DNA of 64,000 nucleotides, taken from the NCBI RefSeq assembly GCF_030272615.1, contig NC_081414.1, positions 341,794,717-341,858,716 of the forward strand, in the 5' to 3' direction. Source of the DNA: Cryptomeria japonica. Taxonomy: Eukaryota; Streptophyta; Pinopsida; Cupressales; Cupressaceae. This document shows, piece after piece, positions 35,198 to 47,989 of the stretch. The notes under the pieces are model-generated. The model saw only the letters and a list, made by a program, of their open reading frames with translations. It ran no database searches and had not been told where the DNA came from. The translations under genes and the position numbers were made by a program. Each line of letters begins with the position of its first letter. Within the stretch, counting starts at the first letter, position 1.

Positions 35198-38100
35198 TCA
35201 CCCCAAGCATAGAGCGCAACTGAAGATATAGCGTGGTGATGCAAAAGGTTTTGTGAAGATGTTTGCAACCTACTCGGTAGTGGGAATGTACTCCAAAATG
35301 AGAGAACCATCCTGTATCAATTGGCGGATGAAATGCATGTGAAGCTCAATGTGCTTTGTCTGCTGATATTCTACCGGGTTGCGAGAAACGTGAATAGCAC
35401 TCTGATTGTCACACCAAAGAATAGTGGGACTATCAGGAGGAAAACCAAACTGAGTCATTAACTGTCGAAGCCATAAGATCTCTTGACTGGCAAGCACAAT
35501 AGCTTGGTACTCAACCTTTATAGATGATAATGCATGAGCAGTCTACTTCTTGCAAGACTATGTGATAGGACCAGAGCTAAGACAAAAAACAAAGCCAAAA
35601 GTAGACTTTTGATAATTGACATCACCAGCTCAATCTGAGTTAGTGTAGCCAACAATGTGAGGTTCCCTTGATGTGTAGTGAATGCCATGAGAAATAGAGC
35701 CCTGCATGTACCACAAAATACATTTGGTGTCTTGCCAATGACTCTCGCGAGGATTATTGGAGAATCAAGAGACAAGGCCAACTACAAAGGAAAGATTAGG
35801 ATGAGTGTGTGTCAGGTACAACAAACTACCAACCAACTGCCTATAAAGTGTAGAATCTACTGAAGGAGTGGACCAAGTAGTAATCAAAACAACCCTTGAC
35901 TAAAAAAAATTGGGAGAAAGCTTGCAATAAAGAATGCCAAAGCGCTAAAGCATGTCAAAATCATACTTCTGTTGGTAAATGAAGATCCCATTAGAAGACT
36001 GAATCACCTAAAGACTAAGAAAATAGTGTAGAAGACTGAGATCTGTCATCTCAAACTGGTCCATCAAGGCTCATTGAATAAGCTGAATCATAGAGGATGA
36101 ACTACCTATGATGAGGAGATCATGAATATATAGCACAAGAATCAGGATCTCACTCTCAAGAAGCTGCATGTACATTGCGTGATCAGAATGACAGTGTGTG
36201 AAACTAGTGGAGAGCAAGAAAGAGTCCATCTTCTCATACCAAGCCCGAGGGGCTTGTTTGAGACCATACAATGAACACTGAAGTCTGCAAACCAAAGAAA
36301 TGTCCCACACAAATCCCTGAGGCTACTCCATATAAATTTCCTCCTATTGGTCTCCATGCAAGAAATCACTCTTCACATCCATCTGAAAACCATCCCCTAG
36401 AAGCTGCAAGGGATAGTACAAAGCGAATAGAGTTCATCTTGGTGACAGGGGCAAATGTCTTAGATTAATTAATACCATCAACCTACGCAAAACCCTTCAC
36501 AACAAGATGTGCTTTGTACTTATCAATTGAACCATCAACAACATACTTAGTGTGATACAACCCATGGCATCGAACCATCTTTTTGCCTTTAGGAAGAGGA
36601 CAAAGATCCCAAGTATTATTCCTCATCAAAGAAGAATACTCCTCATCCATAGAACAATCCCACTCAGGGTGTCATGTTGCCTTTGAAAACTTCTGAGGAT
36701 CATCGAAAATGGCATGACTCAAAAGACTAGAACCCACAGTATGAGAATGGGTGTAACGAGTATCTGAAGGGTCACCGACCATAGATCTTGTCACCTCAAC
36801 AATAAAGTGAGCCAATTTGGGCATCTAAGGTGGAGTAGGTGGAGGTGGGGATGGTGGATCATCAACAACATCATCAGAATCATCCTCAAAATAATCTTGG
36901 AGAGGTGCAGTGGGAGGAGTAGGTAGAGGGGTAAACACTGGAGACAGGGTATCCACTGTTGGAAGGCGCTCATCAAAATGAACATCTCGTGAAACAAGAC
37001 CTCTCTAGAATCAATATCAAATAACCTGTACACCTTAACATCCTTATAGCAGCCAACAAAAATGAGGGGTTGACTCTTCTGTTCTATTGCTTTCCTCTGA
37101 ACATTAGGAATAAATGCCCATGCCTCACTGCCAAATACTCAGAAAAAAGAAACATCAGGCTTGTTGTGAGACCAAGCCTCCTCAGGAATCATATGTCGAA
37201 TTTCCTTTTGAGGCATCTGATTCTAAATGTAGTTGGCACAATTGATTGCCTCAACCAAAAAAGATGAATCCATGGACCTGGATTAAATCATACAATTTGC
37301 CATCTCTCGTAAAATTCTGTTCTTTCTCTTAGCAACACCATTCTACTGAGGGGTGTAGGGAACAATAAATTGATGTTGTAAACCATGCTTGGTGCAAAAA
37401 TCTCTAAAACCCCAATTCACATACTCCCCCCCATTATCTGTATGTATCCATCGAATAGAACAAACAGATTGCTTCTCTACAAATGTCTTGAAGATTCGAA
37501 ATGAATCAAAGACATCAGACTTGTACTTAAGAAAGTACACCCATGTGCATCTGGAGAAGTCATCAATAAATGTGAGTACATACTTGGCCCAAGAAAAAGG
37601 AGTAGGGAATGACATGAGGTAACTGTGAATCAACTCCAAAGGTGCCAAAGCACGAGGGGCTCTTCCATTTAGAAAGGGATCCCAATGATGCTTGCCAAGC
37701 ACACAACCATGACAAACACCATTAGTGTAGGAAATCTATGGGAGCCCAAGAACAAGTGCCTATGTGCTCATTTGCTGAAGATAGCTGTAATTGACATGGC
37801 CCAAGCGCTAATGCCCAAGCTTACTCACTGAATTTGTATGTGCTATAAGATATGAACCTGCACCTGTAGAGGGCTCAAATCCATCAAATCTATAAAGACG
37901 AGATGAAGTATCAACACTCCTAGTAGCCACAACCAAATTAGTCATGGAGGTCCTAAATAACCACATCATATGGTGAGAACTCAACTGTCTTACCAGAGCC
38001 AGAATGGAAAATTTGATAAATGGACAAGAGGTTCGTCGAGATGTTAGGAACAACCAGAACATCTTGCAGAGTACCCCCATCCAAAGAGACAAAACCTGAG

Positions 38101-39191
38101 CCCAAGACTGAAAGCTGAACTGAGTCACCCATTGCAATCTATGAAGAACCACAAGAGGCAAGAGAAGTAACCAACTGTTGAGTGTGAGTCATATGGTGAG
38201 AAGTGTCAGAATCTAAAATCCAAGTGGACCCATAGGTTGAAGCTCAAGCAATGAGAGCATGACCTTTCCCTGTGGAAGGAGAAGACGCCTGAGGTGAGGA
38301 GCTGTGATGCTGTTGCATGGCTTCCTCTAAAGCCTCTAATCATTTCCAACACCTAGAAACTGGATGTCCTTCCTTGCCACAAAAACTGCAAGTATTTCCT
38401 GATTTCTTCTTAGTCTTGGAGGAAGACTCACCAAACTGTGAAGATTTCCCTTGTTTTGGAGGAAATAGTGGTTTAGAATCAAACTTAGGAAGTGGCTTGG
38501 AGGAATGCTCACTGCTTGTAGAATTCTTCTTTGGCTTCGGTTTCTTCTTTTTCTTCTCCTTAGAGGACTAAGCAACCAATGCTTTGTTCTTGGTCTCTAA
38601 GAGCATGTCTAGCTAAGAAAAGTGAGGCTGCTCATGAGAAAAATGCTCACAAAATACATCAAAGGTAGGCATGGTAAAATGAGCACCCAAGCCATCCATG
38701 GTGGAGTAGAAAGCAGACGCAAAGAACTAAAAAGGACCCTAAAGCTTCGAGAGGATCAAGTGAATGCACTTTGGGTCTGTCTTGATCTTTCCACACCCCT
38801 GGAGAACAGATCTGGTAGTCTTGAATTTGTTCAAAAAATCCTCAATGGTGGGAAAAGAATCAGGTGACAAGGAAACCAACTTTGCCTCATTCTGCAATCC
38901 CTGGATCTCATTAAATCTCCTAAAGAGATTCTCAAACTTCAACCACATAGATCGAGGAGTGAGCAAAGCATCAAGGTGAAACAAAAGACTGTCAGAAACA
39001 TGTAATGAGAGAAAACCCATGGCCTCATCCATCTTGTTTTTGTGTTGAAGAACCTCAAAAGGACATTGCAACAGAGGCTGAACCTCATCCAAACAAGACC
39101 ACAACCCTCGGGCCCTGAGAAGCCTCATGATGTGAGGCTTCTAGGTGTGATAGTTGTGAGATGTCATCAACTCAACTAAAGAATCTGCCAT
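35198..39191 (-). pseudogene. Copia gag-pol, heavily decayed
   Basis: The minus-strand frame starts at ATG 39191. Gag blocks include RGLWSCLDEVQPL, MDEAMGFLSLHVS and MDGLGAHFTMPTFDVFCEHF. A CCHC knuckle CSFCGKEGHPVSRC lies near 38390, followed by the protease WILDSDTSHHM (DSG is DSD). A frameshift near 37945 moves the reading to the frame holding RLGHVNYSYLQQM, integrase and reverse transcriptase. The first integrase Asp is Tyr (IHSYLMSF), HTDNGGEY is kept, and the Glu is Lys (NGVAKRKNR). The reverse transcriptase box is YIHD instead of YVDD. RNase H retains LWCDNQSAIHVSRNP and ends VANIFTKPF. Many TAG/TGA stops occur, including a Trp-to-TAG in the gag start. It is a clear Copia but nonfunctional at several catalytic sites. 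Confidence 0.85.
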
Positions 39192-39719
39192 GAAACTCTG
39201 CACCTATACCTGCTTGTGTATTTTTTATTATGTGATCTTTCAGAATAGACAGAAGATGAAGAAGGGTTTTTTTTTTGAGATTTTTGGTGTTCTATATTTC
39301 TAATATAAATGATAGAAAGTGAGAAAAAAACACCCCCCACAAGAGATAAACCCAAACCCTAGTACATACTGGTGAGAAGGAAGTAGTGAATAAGCAAAAA
39401 AACTTCAAACTGAAATCTCATGTACCTGATGAAAAATATGACAAACGAGATCACATATCTAAATAGAGCATGTTGAGAGCTTTCTAAGGCCTATTTATTT
39501 TTTGAAAAATGGAGTCCGTTTGCCCATTCTACAGCCCCAGAAGTGCAAAAAAGAGACCCCACTTTGACTAGAAAAAAATATAGTCAAATAACAAAGTTGA
39601 AAAAAAAATCCAACACCACAAGGTCAAGCTTAGAACCAACTTTCTGATGCCTATTCATTTTCAAAAAAATGACTCCGTATGCTCAAGTTATGAAGAAAAA
39701 ATCAACCCACTCTAAAAAG

Positions 39720-39935
39720 GCAAGAGGGAGGCGGTCTAGTGGCAGGGCTTGGTGGAGGTGGCCCGTAAGCGGCGCTCCGGTGGTGGAGTGGCGGGTGGAT
39801 GGCGTAGCAACAATAGTAGGGGAAAAGGCCGATGTGTAGGGGCTGACAGTGGTGGGGCCCGTTGTGTCAGGGCCAACGGCGGTGATGCCTACTGTAGGCT
39901 AGCGGCCCACAGTACCCTGCGTACCGTGCGGTAAA
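39720..39935. other. GC-rich island in the Copia leader
   Basis: About 215 bases of GGTGG/GGCGG-rich sequence sit in an otherwise very AT-rich leader that has poly-A and poly-T runs on both sides. A plus-strand Gly/Arg-rich frame of 61 codons spans it but has no known counterpart. Confidence 0.6.
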
Positions 39936-40329
39936 CCCTTAAAATTAATTTTTTTTTTGGAAAAATTTTTTTTGCCAAAAAAAATTTTGATTGATGATTT
40001 TTTTTAAAAAAAATTCAAAAGATCATATTTCAGCCTACATGCCTCAAAAAAGCAATTTTTTTTCAAAAAAAAAATTCTCGAACTGTGTGTCAGGGCTGTA
40101 CAGCCTGATACAAAACAAAAATACCCCTAGAGGCTCAGGAGTTAAAAATGGTCAATTTAGATATGACCATACATGTTTTTGGGCCTTCTGAGAATGATGG
40201 TGAGGTCCGTTTAGGCCCAAAGTGCTTAGAAAAGGCTTATCCCTAAGTACACAAAAAAAACTTCTGAAAAGCCCCAGATCTATTCCCAATGCAAAAACAC
40301 TCAAAACAAGAACATGTAGCTGCAGATCT

Positions 40330-40344
40330 AAAGCTCTGACACAA
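40330..40344 (-). other. Copia primer binding site, Met tRNA-like
   Basis: On the minus strand, TTGTGTCAGAGCTTT directly follows the LTR end. It is a one- or two-base variant of the initiator Met tRNA complement (TGGTATCAGAGC). Confidence 0.65.
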
Positions 40345-40707
40345 TGTGAGAGTTAAGAAATACAACACCACAGGAGCCCAAATAATCTCTGCAAGCTGAA
40401 TAAACTTGTTACAACAAGCAAGGAAGCAATAGAGAAAAATAATAAACATAGGAAAAATGCTCAAGAATGTGAGAGCTCTGTATTCACAAAAAAGTGTAAT
40501 AGAATAATGATACAAAGAAAATAATTCAACCTCTAATAGGTCAAGAAACCCTAAAAGGGAAAACCCTAGGCTTGCACACAATAATTAATAAAATAATTAA
40601 TTATTATGCACCTAATGTTAGCTCAAGTGTAAAAGAGATAAATGGTAACTTAATTAATTAAACAAATGTAGTTTAATTAATCAAGTAAAGACCTGATTAC
40701 TATAACA
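40345..40707 (-). repeat. Copia 5' LTR
   Basis: It pairs with 34589-34955 and differs by scattered substitutions and small indels. Confidence 0.88.
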
Positions 40708-41840
40708 ACCTCTCCATCCATACCTTCTTACTCCTCTCTTTTTTCTTTTGTCTCTCCTCTTCTATCTCCCTCCCCTCTCTAGGTATATGCCTCCCTTTCT
40801 TCTCCTCTCCCACTCTATCTCCCCATTCATACATACCCCCATATATATCTTGCTCCCCCACTTTGTTATTCTCTCTTCCTCTTGTATTCTCTCTCTATAC
40901 ATTCTAGGTCATCAACTCTCTCTCCCCTCTCTAGGTTTCTTACTTCTTGACCACCTGTCTACCTCTGCATCATGTCTCATTACTCACCTCTCTCTCTCCA
41001 TCCCCCTCTATCTATCTTAATCCTCTCTCTTGTCATCTAGATCTCTCATCTCTCCTTCCCGATATAGTTCTCTCACCTATGTATTTGTCCCCTCTCTAGT
41101 TCTCTCCCTATCTATTCCCCCTATATCCCTTCCCCTTTACCCCTATTTATTTTGGAACTCTCTCCCTCTCTTCTCTCTCTCCCCCACACCTCTTCATCTT
41201 CTCCTTCCCTAGGTCTTACAATCCCTCCATGTCTACCTCTCTCAATCCCCTCATACTCCTCTCTCTCTCTCTATTCTTTCATCTCTCATCTTATCCCTCC
41301 CTCCCATTTATAGGTATCTCCCTTATTTTCTTCCCCTCTCCCTCTCTATCTCCCTCTTCCTCACTATCCCCATCTCTCTCTCCCTTCCCTACTAATTCTT
41401 ATTCTCTCTTTACCATATACATCATCATCTTTCCATCACACCCTCTCTACCCCTCTCTAGGTTTCTCCATCATTCCCTCTCCACCTCTATACGTATCCAT
41501 CCATATCTCATTACCAACCTCTCTCTATCCTCCTCCATATATCTCAAACCTCTCTCTCTCTTCCCCTATCTAGGTCTCTCACATCTCTCTCCCCCTCTAG
41601 ATATCTTATATCTCTATCTAACCCATCTCTTGTTCACTCCCTCCCTTTCCACTTCTCTCCCTACCTTCTTACCTCTCTTTCTCTCTCTTGAACTTCTCTA
41701 TCATTTTCTTCTCTTTCTCCCTCACCTATCTACCTTTCTCCTCTCTACTCTCTAGGTCTCTCACTCCATGTATACCTCTCCCTCTCCCCTTCTGTATCCC
41801 TCTCCTTCACTTTGTTTTCTCTCCCTTCTCTTCTCTCTAC
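40708..41840 (+). repeat. CT-rich tract, third part
   Basis: Degenerate polypyrimidine sequence built from CTCTCTAGGTCTCTCACTCC-like units. All open frames in it are Ser/Leu/Pro artefacts. At about 41840 it flips abruptly to purine-rich on the same strand. Confidence 0.88.
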
Positions 41841-42026
41841 ATGGAAGGAGTCCATAAAGGGAAAGGGTTAAGGGGGGAAGAGTTAGATAGCTATAGGGGG
41901 GTAGAGAGGTGAGAGACCTAGATAGGGAGAGAGAATAGTGACATAGATAAAGGAAGATAAAGAGGTGAGAAACTATACAAGGATGGAGAATTAGAGAGGT
42001 AGAGAGGGAGGAAGGGAGAAACATAA

Positions 42027-42089
<63 letters not shown>

Positions 42090-42608
42090 GAGGGTAAGGA
42101 GGGAGGGGGATGGAGATGGAGAGAGAAAGAAAGGGAGAGAAACATAGAGAGGGGAGAGACTAGTGAGAGATAAGAGAGAGAGAGGAAGATAGAAAGATAG
42201 AAAAAATAATCAATACAATCGATACCCTCAACCATATGTACCATCAATCATGTACCCTATACCCTAAACCTTATATTCTACAACCTATTATCTAAATCAT
42301 GTACAAGGGAGGGAAAGGTGATGACCAAAGAAGGTAGGGAGAGAGAAAAGAAGAGAGGGAAGAATAAAGACAAAGAGAGAGCTAAGAAGAGAGGGAGAGG
42401 TGGGTAGGGAGAGACTGAGAGACCAAGAGAGGAAAGAGGTAGATAGGTGAGGGACAGAGAGAGAAGAAAATAAGAGAGAAAGAGGGGTAAGGAGGTAGAG
42501 AGGAAATAATTATAGAGGAGAGGGAGATCTAGAGCCTAGGAAGAGAGAGATGTGAGACCTAGGGTAGAAATATAGAGGTGAGGGAGATAGAGGGGGAGAG
42601 ACAAGTGT
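41841..42608 (-). repeat. GA-rich tract next to the minisatellite
   Basis: This is the reverse-complement composition of the preceding tract (GAGAGACCTAGATAGGGAG-like units), with a pure (GA)n run at about 42030-42087. A short non-purine patch at 42205-42300 holds CCCTAAACC once, which is not a telomere array. Confidence 0.85.
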
Positions 42609-44907
42609 GTTAGCTGGGGTCCTAAGGGGTGATATGGTGTCATTGGGGGTCATTTTGGGTCATAAGGGGTAGCACATGTTAAAACATCATATGACCCCTT
42701 AGGACACCATATGACCCATTAGGATAACATATGGTTATAAGGGGTCATATGGTGTCCTAAGGGGTGATATGGTGTCATTAGGGGTCATAAGGGGCTACAC
42801 ATGTGTTAAAACATCATATGACCCCTTAGGACACCATATGACCCATTAGGACATCATATGGTCCTAAGAGGTCATATGGTGTCATTAGGGGTCATATGTG
42901 GTCCTAAGTTGCCACACGTGTTAGAGCACCATATGACACCTTAGGATACCACATGATCCATTAGGACATAGTATGGTTTCCTTAGGTGTCATATGGGGTC
43001 CTAAGGGTCCACACATGTGTTATAACACCATATGACCCATTAGGACATCACATGGTCCTAAGGGGTCACATGGTGTCCTAAGGGGTCATATGGGGTCATT
43101 AGAGATCATATGGGGTCCTAAGGGGTGACACATGTGTTAGAACACCATATGACCCCTTAGGACACCATATGACCCATTAGGACATCATATGGTCCTAAGG
43201 GGTCATATGATGTCCTAAGGGGTCATATGGTGTTTTTAGGGGTCATATGGGGTCCTAAGGGGCCACACATGTGTTAGAACGCCATATGACCCCTTAAGAC
43301 ACAATATGACCCATTAGGACACCATATGACCCATTAGAACACCACATGACTTGTTAGGACCCCATATGACCCCTTATGACATCCTATCACCCCTTAGAAT
43401 ACCATATGATACATTTTAACATCCTAGCACATGACATGACCCCTTAGGACACCATATGACCCCTTAGGACCACATGATGTCCTAAGGGATTATATGGTAT
43501 CCAAAGGGGTCATATGGTGTTCTAACACATGTGCAGGCCCTTAGGACCCCATGTGACCTGTAATGACACCATATGAACCCTTAGGACCTCATATATCCAC
43601 TAACAACACCATATGATCCCTTTTATCATCCTAGTACATGACATGACCCCTTAGGACCATATGATGTCCTAATGGGTCATATGGTGTCCTAAGGGGTCAC
43701 AAATGACCCCTAACACCACTATATGACCCCTTAGGTCACCATATGACCTCCAACGACACCATATGACCCCTTAGGACACTATATGACCCTCAAGGGACCA
43801 TATGACCCCTTAGGACACCATATGACCCCTTAGAACACCATATGATCTATTATGACACCATATGACCCATTTTAACATCATAGTAAACGACATGACCCCT
43901 TAGGACACCATGTGACCCCTTAGTACCACATGATGTCCTAAGGGGTCATATGGTGTTTTAACAAATGTCAACCCCCTTAGGACCCCATAGGAACCTTAAC
44001 GATACCATATGACCCCTTAGGACACCATATGACCCCTTAGGACCAAATGATGTCCTAATGGGTTATATGGTGTCTTAAGGGGTCATATGGTCTTCTAATA
44101 AATCTATGTCCCCTTAGGACCCCATATGACCCCTTAGGACACTATATGACCTCTTAGGACCATATGACGTCGTAATGGGTCATAAGGTGTCCTAAGGGGT
44201 CATATGGTTTTCTAGCACATGTGTGGCCTCTTAGGACCCCTAACGACACCATATGTCTCTTTAGGACACTATATGACCCCCAGGACACAATGTGACCACT
44301 TAGGACCCCATATGACTCCTCAGGACACCACATGACCCCTTAAGACACCATATGACCCCTTAGGATGACATGATGTCCTAAGGGGTCATATGGTGTCCTA
44401 AGGGGTCATATGGTGTTTTAACACATCTGTGGCCCCTTAGGACCCTCTATGAACCCTAACAACACCATATGACTCCTTACGACATCATGTGGTCCTAAGG
44501 GGTGATATGGGTTCCTAAGGGGTCATGTCATGTAATACAATGTTAAAACGGGTCATGTTGTGTTATGAGGGGTCATATGGGGTCCTAAGGGGTCATATGG
44601 TGTTTTGAGGGTCATATAGTATCCTAAGGGGTCATATGGTGTCATTACAGGTCATATGGTCTCTTAAGGGGTCATATGGTATCATTAGAGGTTGTTTGGG
44701 GTCCTCAGGGGCCATACATGTGTTAGAACACCATATGACCCCTTAGGACACCATATGATCCCATATGACACCAAATGACCCCTTAGGACCACATGATGTC
44801 CTACGGGGTCATATGTTGTCCTTAGGGGTTATATGGTGTCCTAAGGGGTCATATGAGGTCCTAAGGGATCATATGGTGCCCTAAGGGTCATATAGTGTTC
44901 TAAGGGG
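42609..44907. repeat. Orientation-switching 20-bp minisatellite, first block
   Basis: The unit GGTCATATGGTGTCCTAAGG occurs many times in both orientations, with variants. Groups of forward and reverse units alternate, separated by a CACACATGTGTTAGAACACC-like spacer that recurs every 100-140 bases at the left (near 42668, 42790, 42907, 43008, 43123, 43259). CATATG and CCTAAGG inside the unit are themselves palindromic. There is no coding. Confidence 0.92.
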
Positions 44908-45714
44908 TCATATGTTGGCATAACTGATCATGTTGACACAACCATTTTATTAGTTAGTATTGTCATTGATGACAAACACTTATCGGTGAATAAGGCTAAG
45001 CTCATAAGCAAGGAGGTGTGGGAAATCTCAATGGTTTACTCATGGCTACAAACAATATGGAGGATTAAGTGCTTCCATAATATGCATTATTGACACACTT
45101 AAGAAGTGTGTTGGTTAAAGACTAATTGGTTGAAGGATAAACAGAGTAGTTGACCGGTCAGTCAAGCATCCCATAGGTGTTGAGATTAGTTTCTTAAACT
45201 AGCAGTTGAAATGATGATGCAGTCACAGGAGGTGACTCAGATTGCATTTTAGTAGTCTTATGTATGACTGGAACACTCTAGATAGACAAGTGACCAATCT
45301 GCTTGATAATCAGTGACCGGTGATAAAAGATGAAGAGTTACACCTGTGAACTGATGATACAAGTTGAAGGATGCTATCCACTGAGAATCTCGGAGTAGTG
45401 AATGGTAAGTTGGATGCAATGACCAAAGGTGAGTTAGTCAGGGTGAGATATCATCAAACAATTTGCTAGTGAAGTCTACAACATTTAACAACCAGTTAAG
45501 GCGAGACTTGTGTGGATTTTTTGGTTCGCATTAAAAAGTCAGAACACAACTCGGAAGTTGCTAAAATTTTGAGTTGCGGTAGCAGATAAGGATGAGTTGC
45601 TGGTGAGAATGATGGAGAGCGCGTAGAGAAAGTGTGGGAAGATTTGAATTTAAAATTTATCAATTTTTAGGTTTGAACTCACTTAGGAAACAATAGTTAT
45701 GTGTTGGTAAAACA

Positions 45715-46009
45715 TTAGAATATTTAATCTTTACTTGGCTTAGGTTTATTTGTATTTAGTTTAGGATATTCCTTTGGAATTCCTACATGTAATTTGTCCT
45801 CTAGTACATGTGTGAGGACAAGTCATTTCTTTTTCCTTTATTAAGGAATATTAGATTTCCTCCATAAGAGGATGTGGACACATGGCACACACATTTTATG
45901 AATGGTGGCATTCATAGATTTGGGAGTTACTTTGTAACTCCTCTCCTCATCTCTATTTAAGAGATGTCTCCTCTCTCATTTCTACTTAATGACAATATTG
46001 TAAAGAGCT

Positions 46010-46069
<60 letters not shown>

Positions 46070-46261
46070 TTTAGGCATTGCCTCATTCATAATATCACAA
46101 GGGGTTTTTCTTTGCTTTTCCCCTTTCAAAAGTTCTTGTGCCTCATTCTTCACATTTGGGTGATTGCTCCAAGGTGTTTGCATTTCTCTTGGTAACATTT
46201 ACTTCATCAATAAACTTACTTGGATTTTATTATTCTTTCCTTGCTCTTGTATTTCCTTTCA
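45715..46261 (+). repeat. Copia 5' LTR
   Basis: It starts TTAGAATATTTAATC and ends CCTTTCA. It contains TATTTAAG at about 45954 and a (CT)n(CA)n run at about 46010-46068. The 3' LTR lacks the CA part. Confidence 0.9.
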
Positions 46262-46276
46262 TGGTATCAAAGCAAG
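46262..46276 (+). other. Copia primer binding site, initiator Met tRNA
   Basis: TGGTATCAAAGCAAG abuts the LTR end CA. It differs by one base from the standard TGGTATCAGAGC. Confidence 0.88.
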
Positions 46277-47989
46277 TTTCTAATCCTTGTTTCAATTTGA
46301 GATTGATGAAGGTTACCATTATGGGGAGTTCACCTTCTTGGAGGCATTCTTGAGAGGAGAAGAAGTTCTTTCTCTAATATTTTCTACTGTGCAGGTTTTT
46401 TTATTTCAGATTTTAATTTTTTTTCAAACTTGTTAACAAGTTTGCCTATAGGTTTAATCTTCTATTCTAGTTTTTTTATTAAAAAAAAAAGAAAAAGCTT
46501 TGGAAGGCTTGCGGCCAAAGTTTCTTCTTTCTGGTTTAAAGTTGTGGCTTTGGAAGGCTTGCTGCCAAAGTTTCTAGTTTTTTTATTGTGAATAGTTTGG
46601 AAGGTTTACCGCCAACCTCAACCTCCTTAATTTGTTTGGTCGGCTTGGCGCCAAATCTGATTTATTATTACATTGCTTCTCTGTTTGTTTGTAGGTTCTA
46701 AAATTTTATTTCACTTGCAAATTATTGTTGGTTTATATATTTTCTAACAATTTATGTTTGTAGATTCAAAAAAAAAAAAAAACTATTTATGTTTCTCTCT
46801 ACTGTAGTAATTTTGTTTTTTATATTATTTCAATCTTTTGTTAAATCTTTCATCTTTCTGTTTAAATTTGTTTAAAATAATTCTATTAAATCTAAATTTA
46901 TTTCATTTTAAATCTAAATTTGTCCATTTCATTTACTTCAACCTCTGTGTTTTCTAACTGCTTCTTGTGCAGACTTTAATTTCAAAGTTCTCTGGTTTCA
47001 ATTTCAGTTGCAGATTTTTGGATAATCTCTATTCTATTAATCTATGTTTATATCTTCTGTGTATATATTCTATATTTTTTGGCTATGTGCAGATTGTTGT
47101 ATCAATTCTTTTTGTTGCCCCTCTTGTTTCTGTTGTCCTCACTTGTTCTACTCTTGTTACTTTTGTCTCTGTGCTTGTATTGTTTTCTGCTATTTGTTCC
47201 TGTCATATTTCTTGACCTATGCTGCTTAATTATTTCTGTGCGTTCATAATTTCCTTCTCTCTGCATTTTCTGCATTTTCTATTTGTAACATCTCTATAGT
47301 TTCAGTAATAATTATTTTATTTCTACCAACCAACATTCTTTGTCCTACAATAACGTCTTTAATCATCCTTGCTTGTAACGTCTTCCTTTTACCTGACTTG
47401 CGTTGATTATATTTAATGCAGTTTTCTTCTTATTCCTTTCACAAGTATTACTCAGTCTAAAGCAAAGTTTAAAAGTAATTATATGTGAAAAAAAAAGTCT
47501 TAAATTTTTTTTATCTAACTTTCACGTATAAAATCAAGTCTAATTTCTTTCACATAAAATAAGTTTACTTTTTAAAATAAAAGTCTCATTTCTTTTACAT
47601 TAAGTAAACTTTATTTAAAAGTTTAGTTTAATTTAGTTCTCCTAAAAAGTTTATAATAAATAAAGTTTTTTATATATAAAAAGCTTCAAAAGTTTTTTTT
47701 TATTTTTAAAAAAGTGTTTTTTATATATATGAATTTTTTAATAAAGCTTTTTATTTTTTTTCTTTATTAATAAAGATTTAAAGTTTAAATATAAAATTCA
47801 TTTATCTAAAATTTAAGTTTTTTTTAAATTTAAATTTGTAAGTAAAATTTAGAAAATTTCAGTTTTTTTCACATATATATATATTTTTCAAAAAATATAT
47901 TATTAAAATTTGATTCTTTTTAATCAAGGAGGTTAATTTTCATTTTTTACTCAAAGGAGTTTTTTTTTACTAACCATTATTTTGCTATC
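46277..47989 (+). other. Copia 5' leader
   Basis: A T-rich leader of about 1.7 kb. At 46493-46660 a block with GGAAGGCTTGCxGCCAAAG recurs two to four times. No domain is encoded; the short frames are hydrophobic T-rich artefacts. Confidence 0.6.

Larger units (their letters stand above)
34589..40707 (-). mobile_element. Ty1/Copia element in the CT-rich tract
   Basis: Short LTRs at 34589-34955 and 40345-40707 start TGTGAGAGTT and end TAACA. Flanks are ACCTT on the left and ACCTC on the right, a 5-bp target duplication with one mismatch. Polypurine tract and primer site set minus-strand orientation. The element is about 6.1 kb with a leader of about 1.15 kb. Coding is heavily mutated. Confidence 0.88.

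Noticed and set aside
39749-39934. Gly/Arg-rich plus-strand frame
   Set aside because: Explained by the GC-rich island in a minus-strand Copia leader; no known domain.
42240-42290. CCCTAAACC telomere-like motif
   Set aside because: A single occurrence, not an array. Similar AAACCCTA strings elsewhere are isolated parts of LTRs.
42609-44907. Repeat-spacer array that could be mistaken for a CRISPR
   Set aside because: Repeats are degenerate, contiguous and in both orientations, with no unique spacers, in a plant context.
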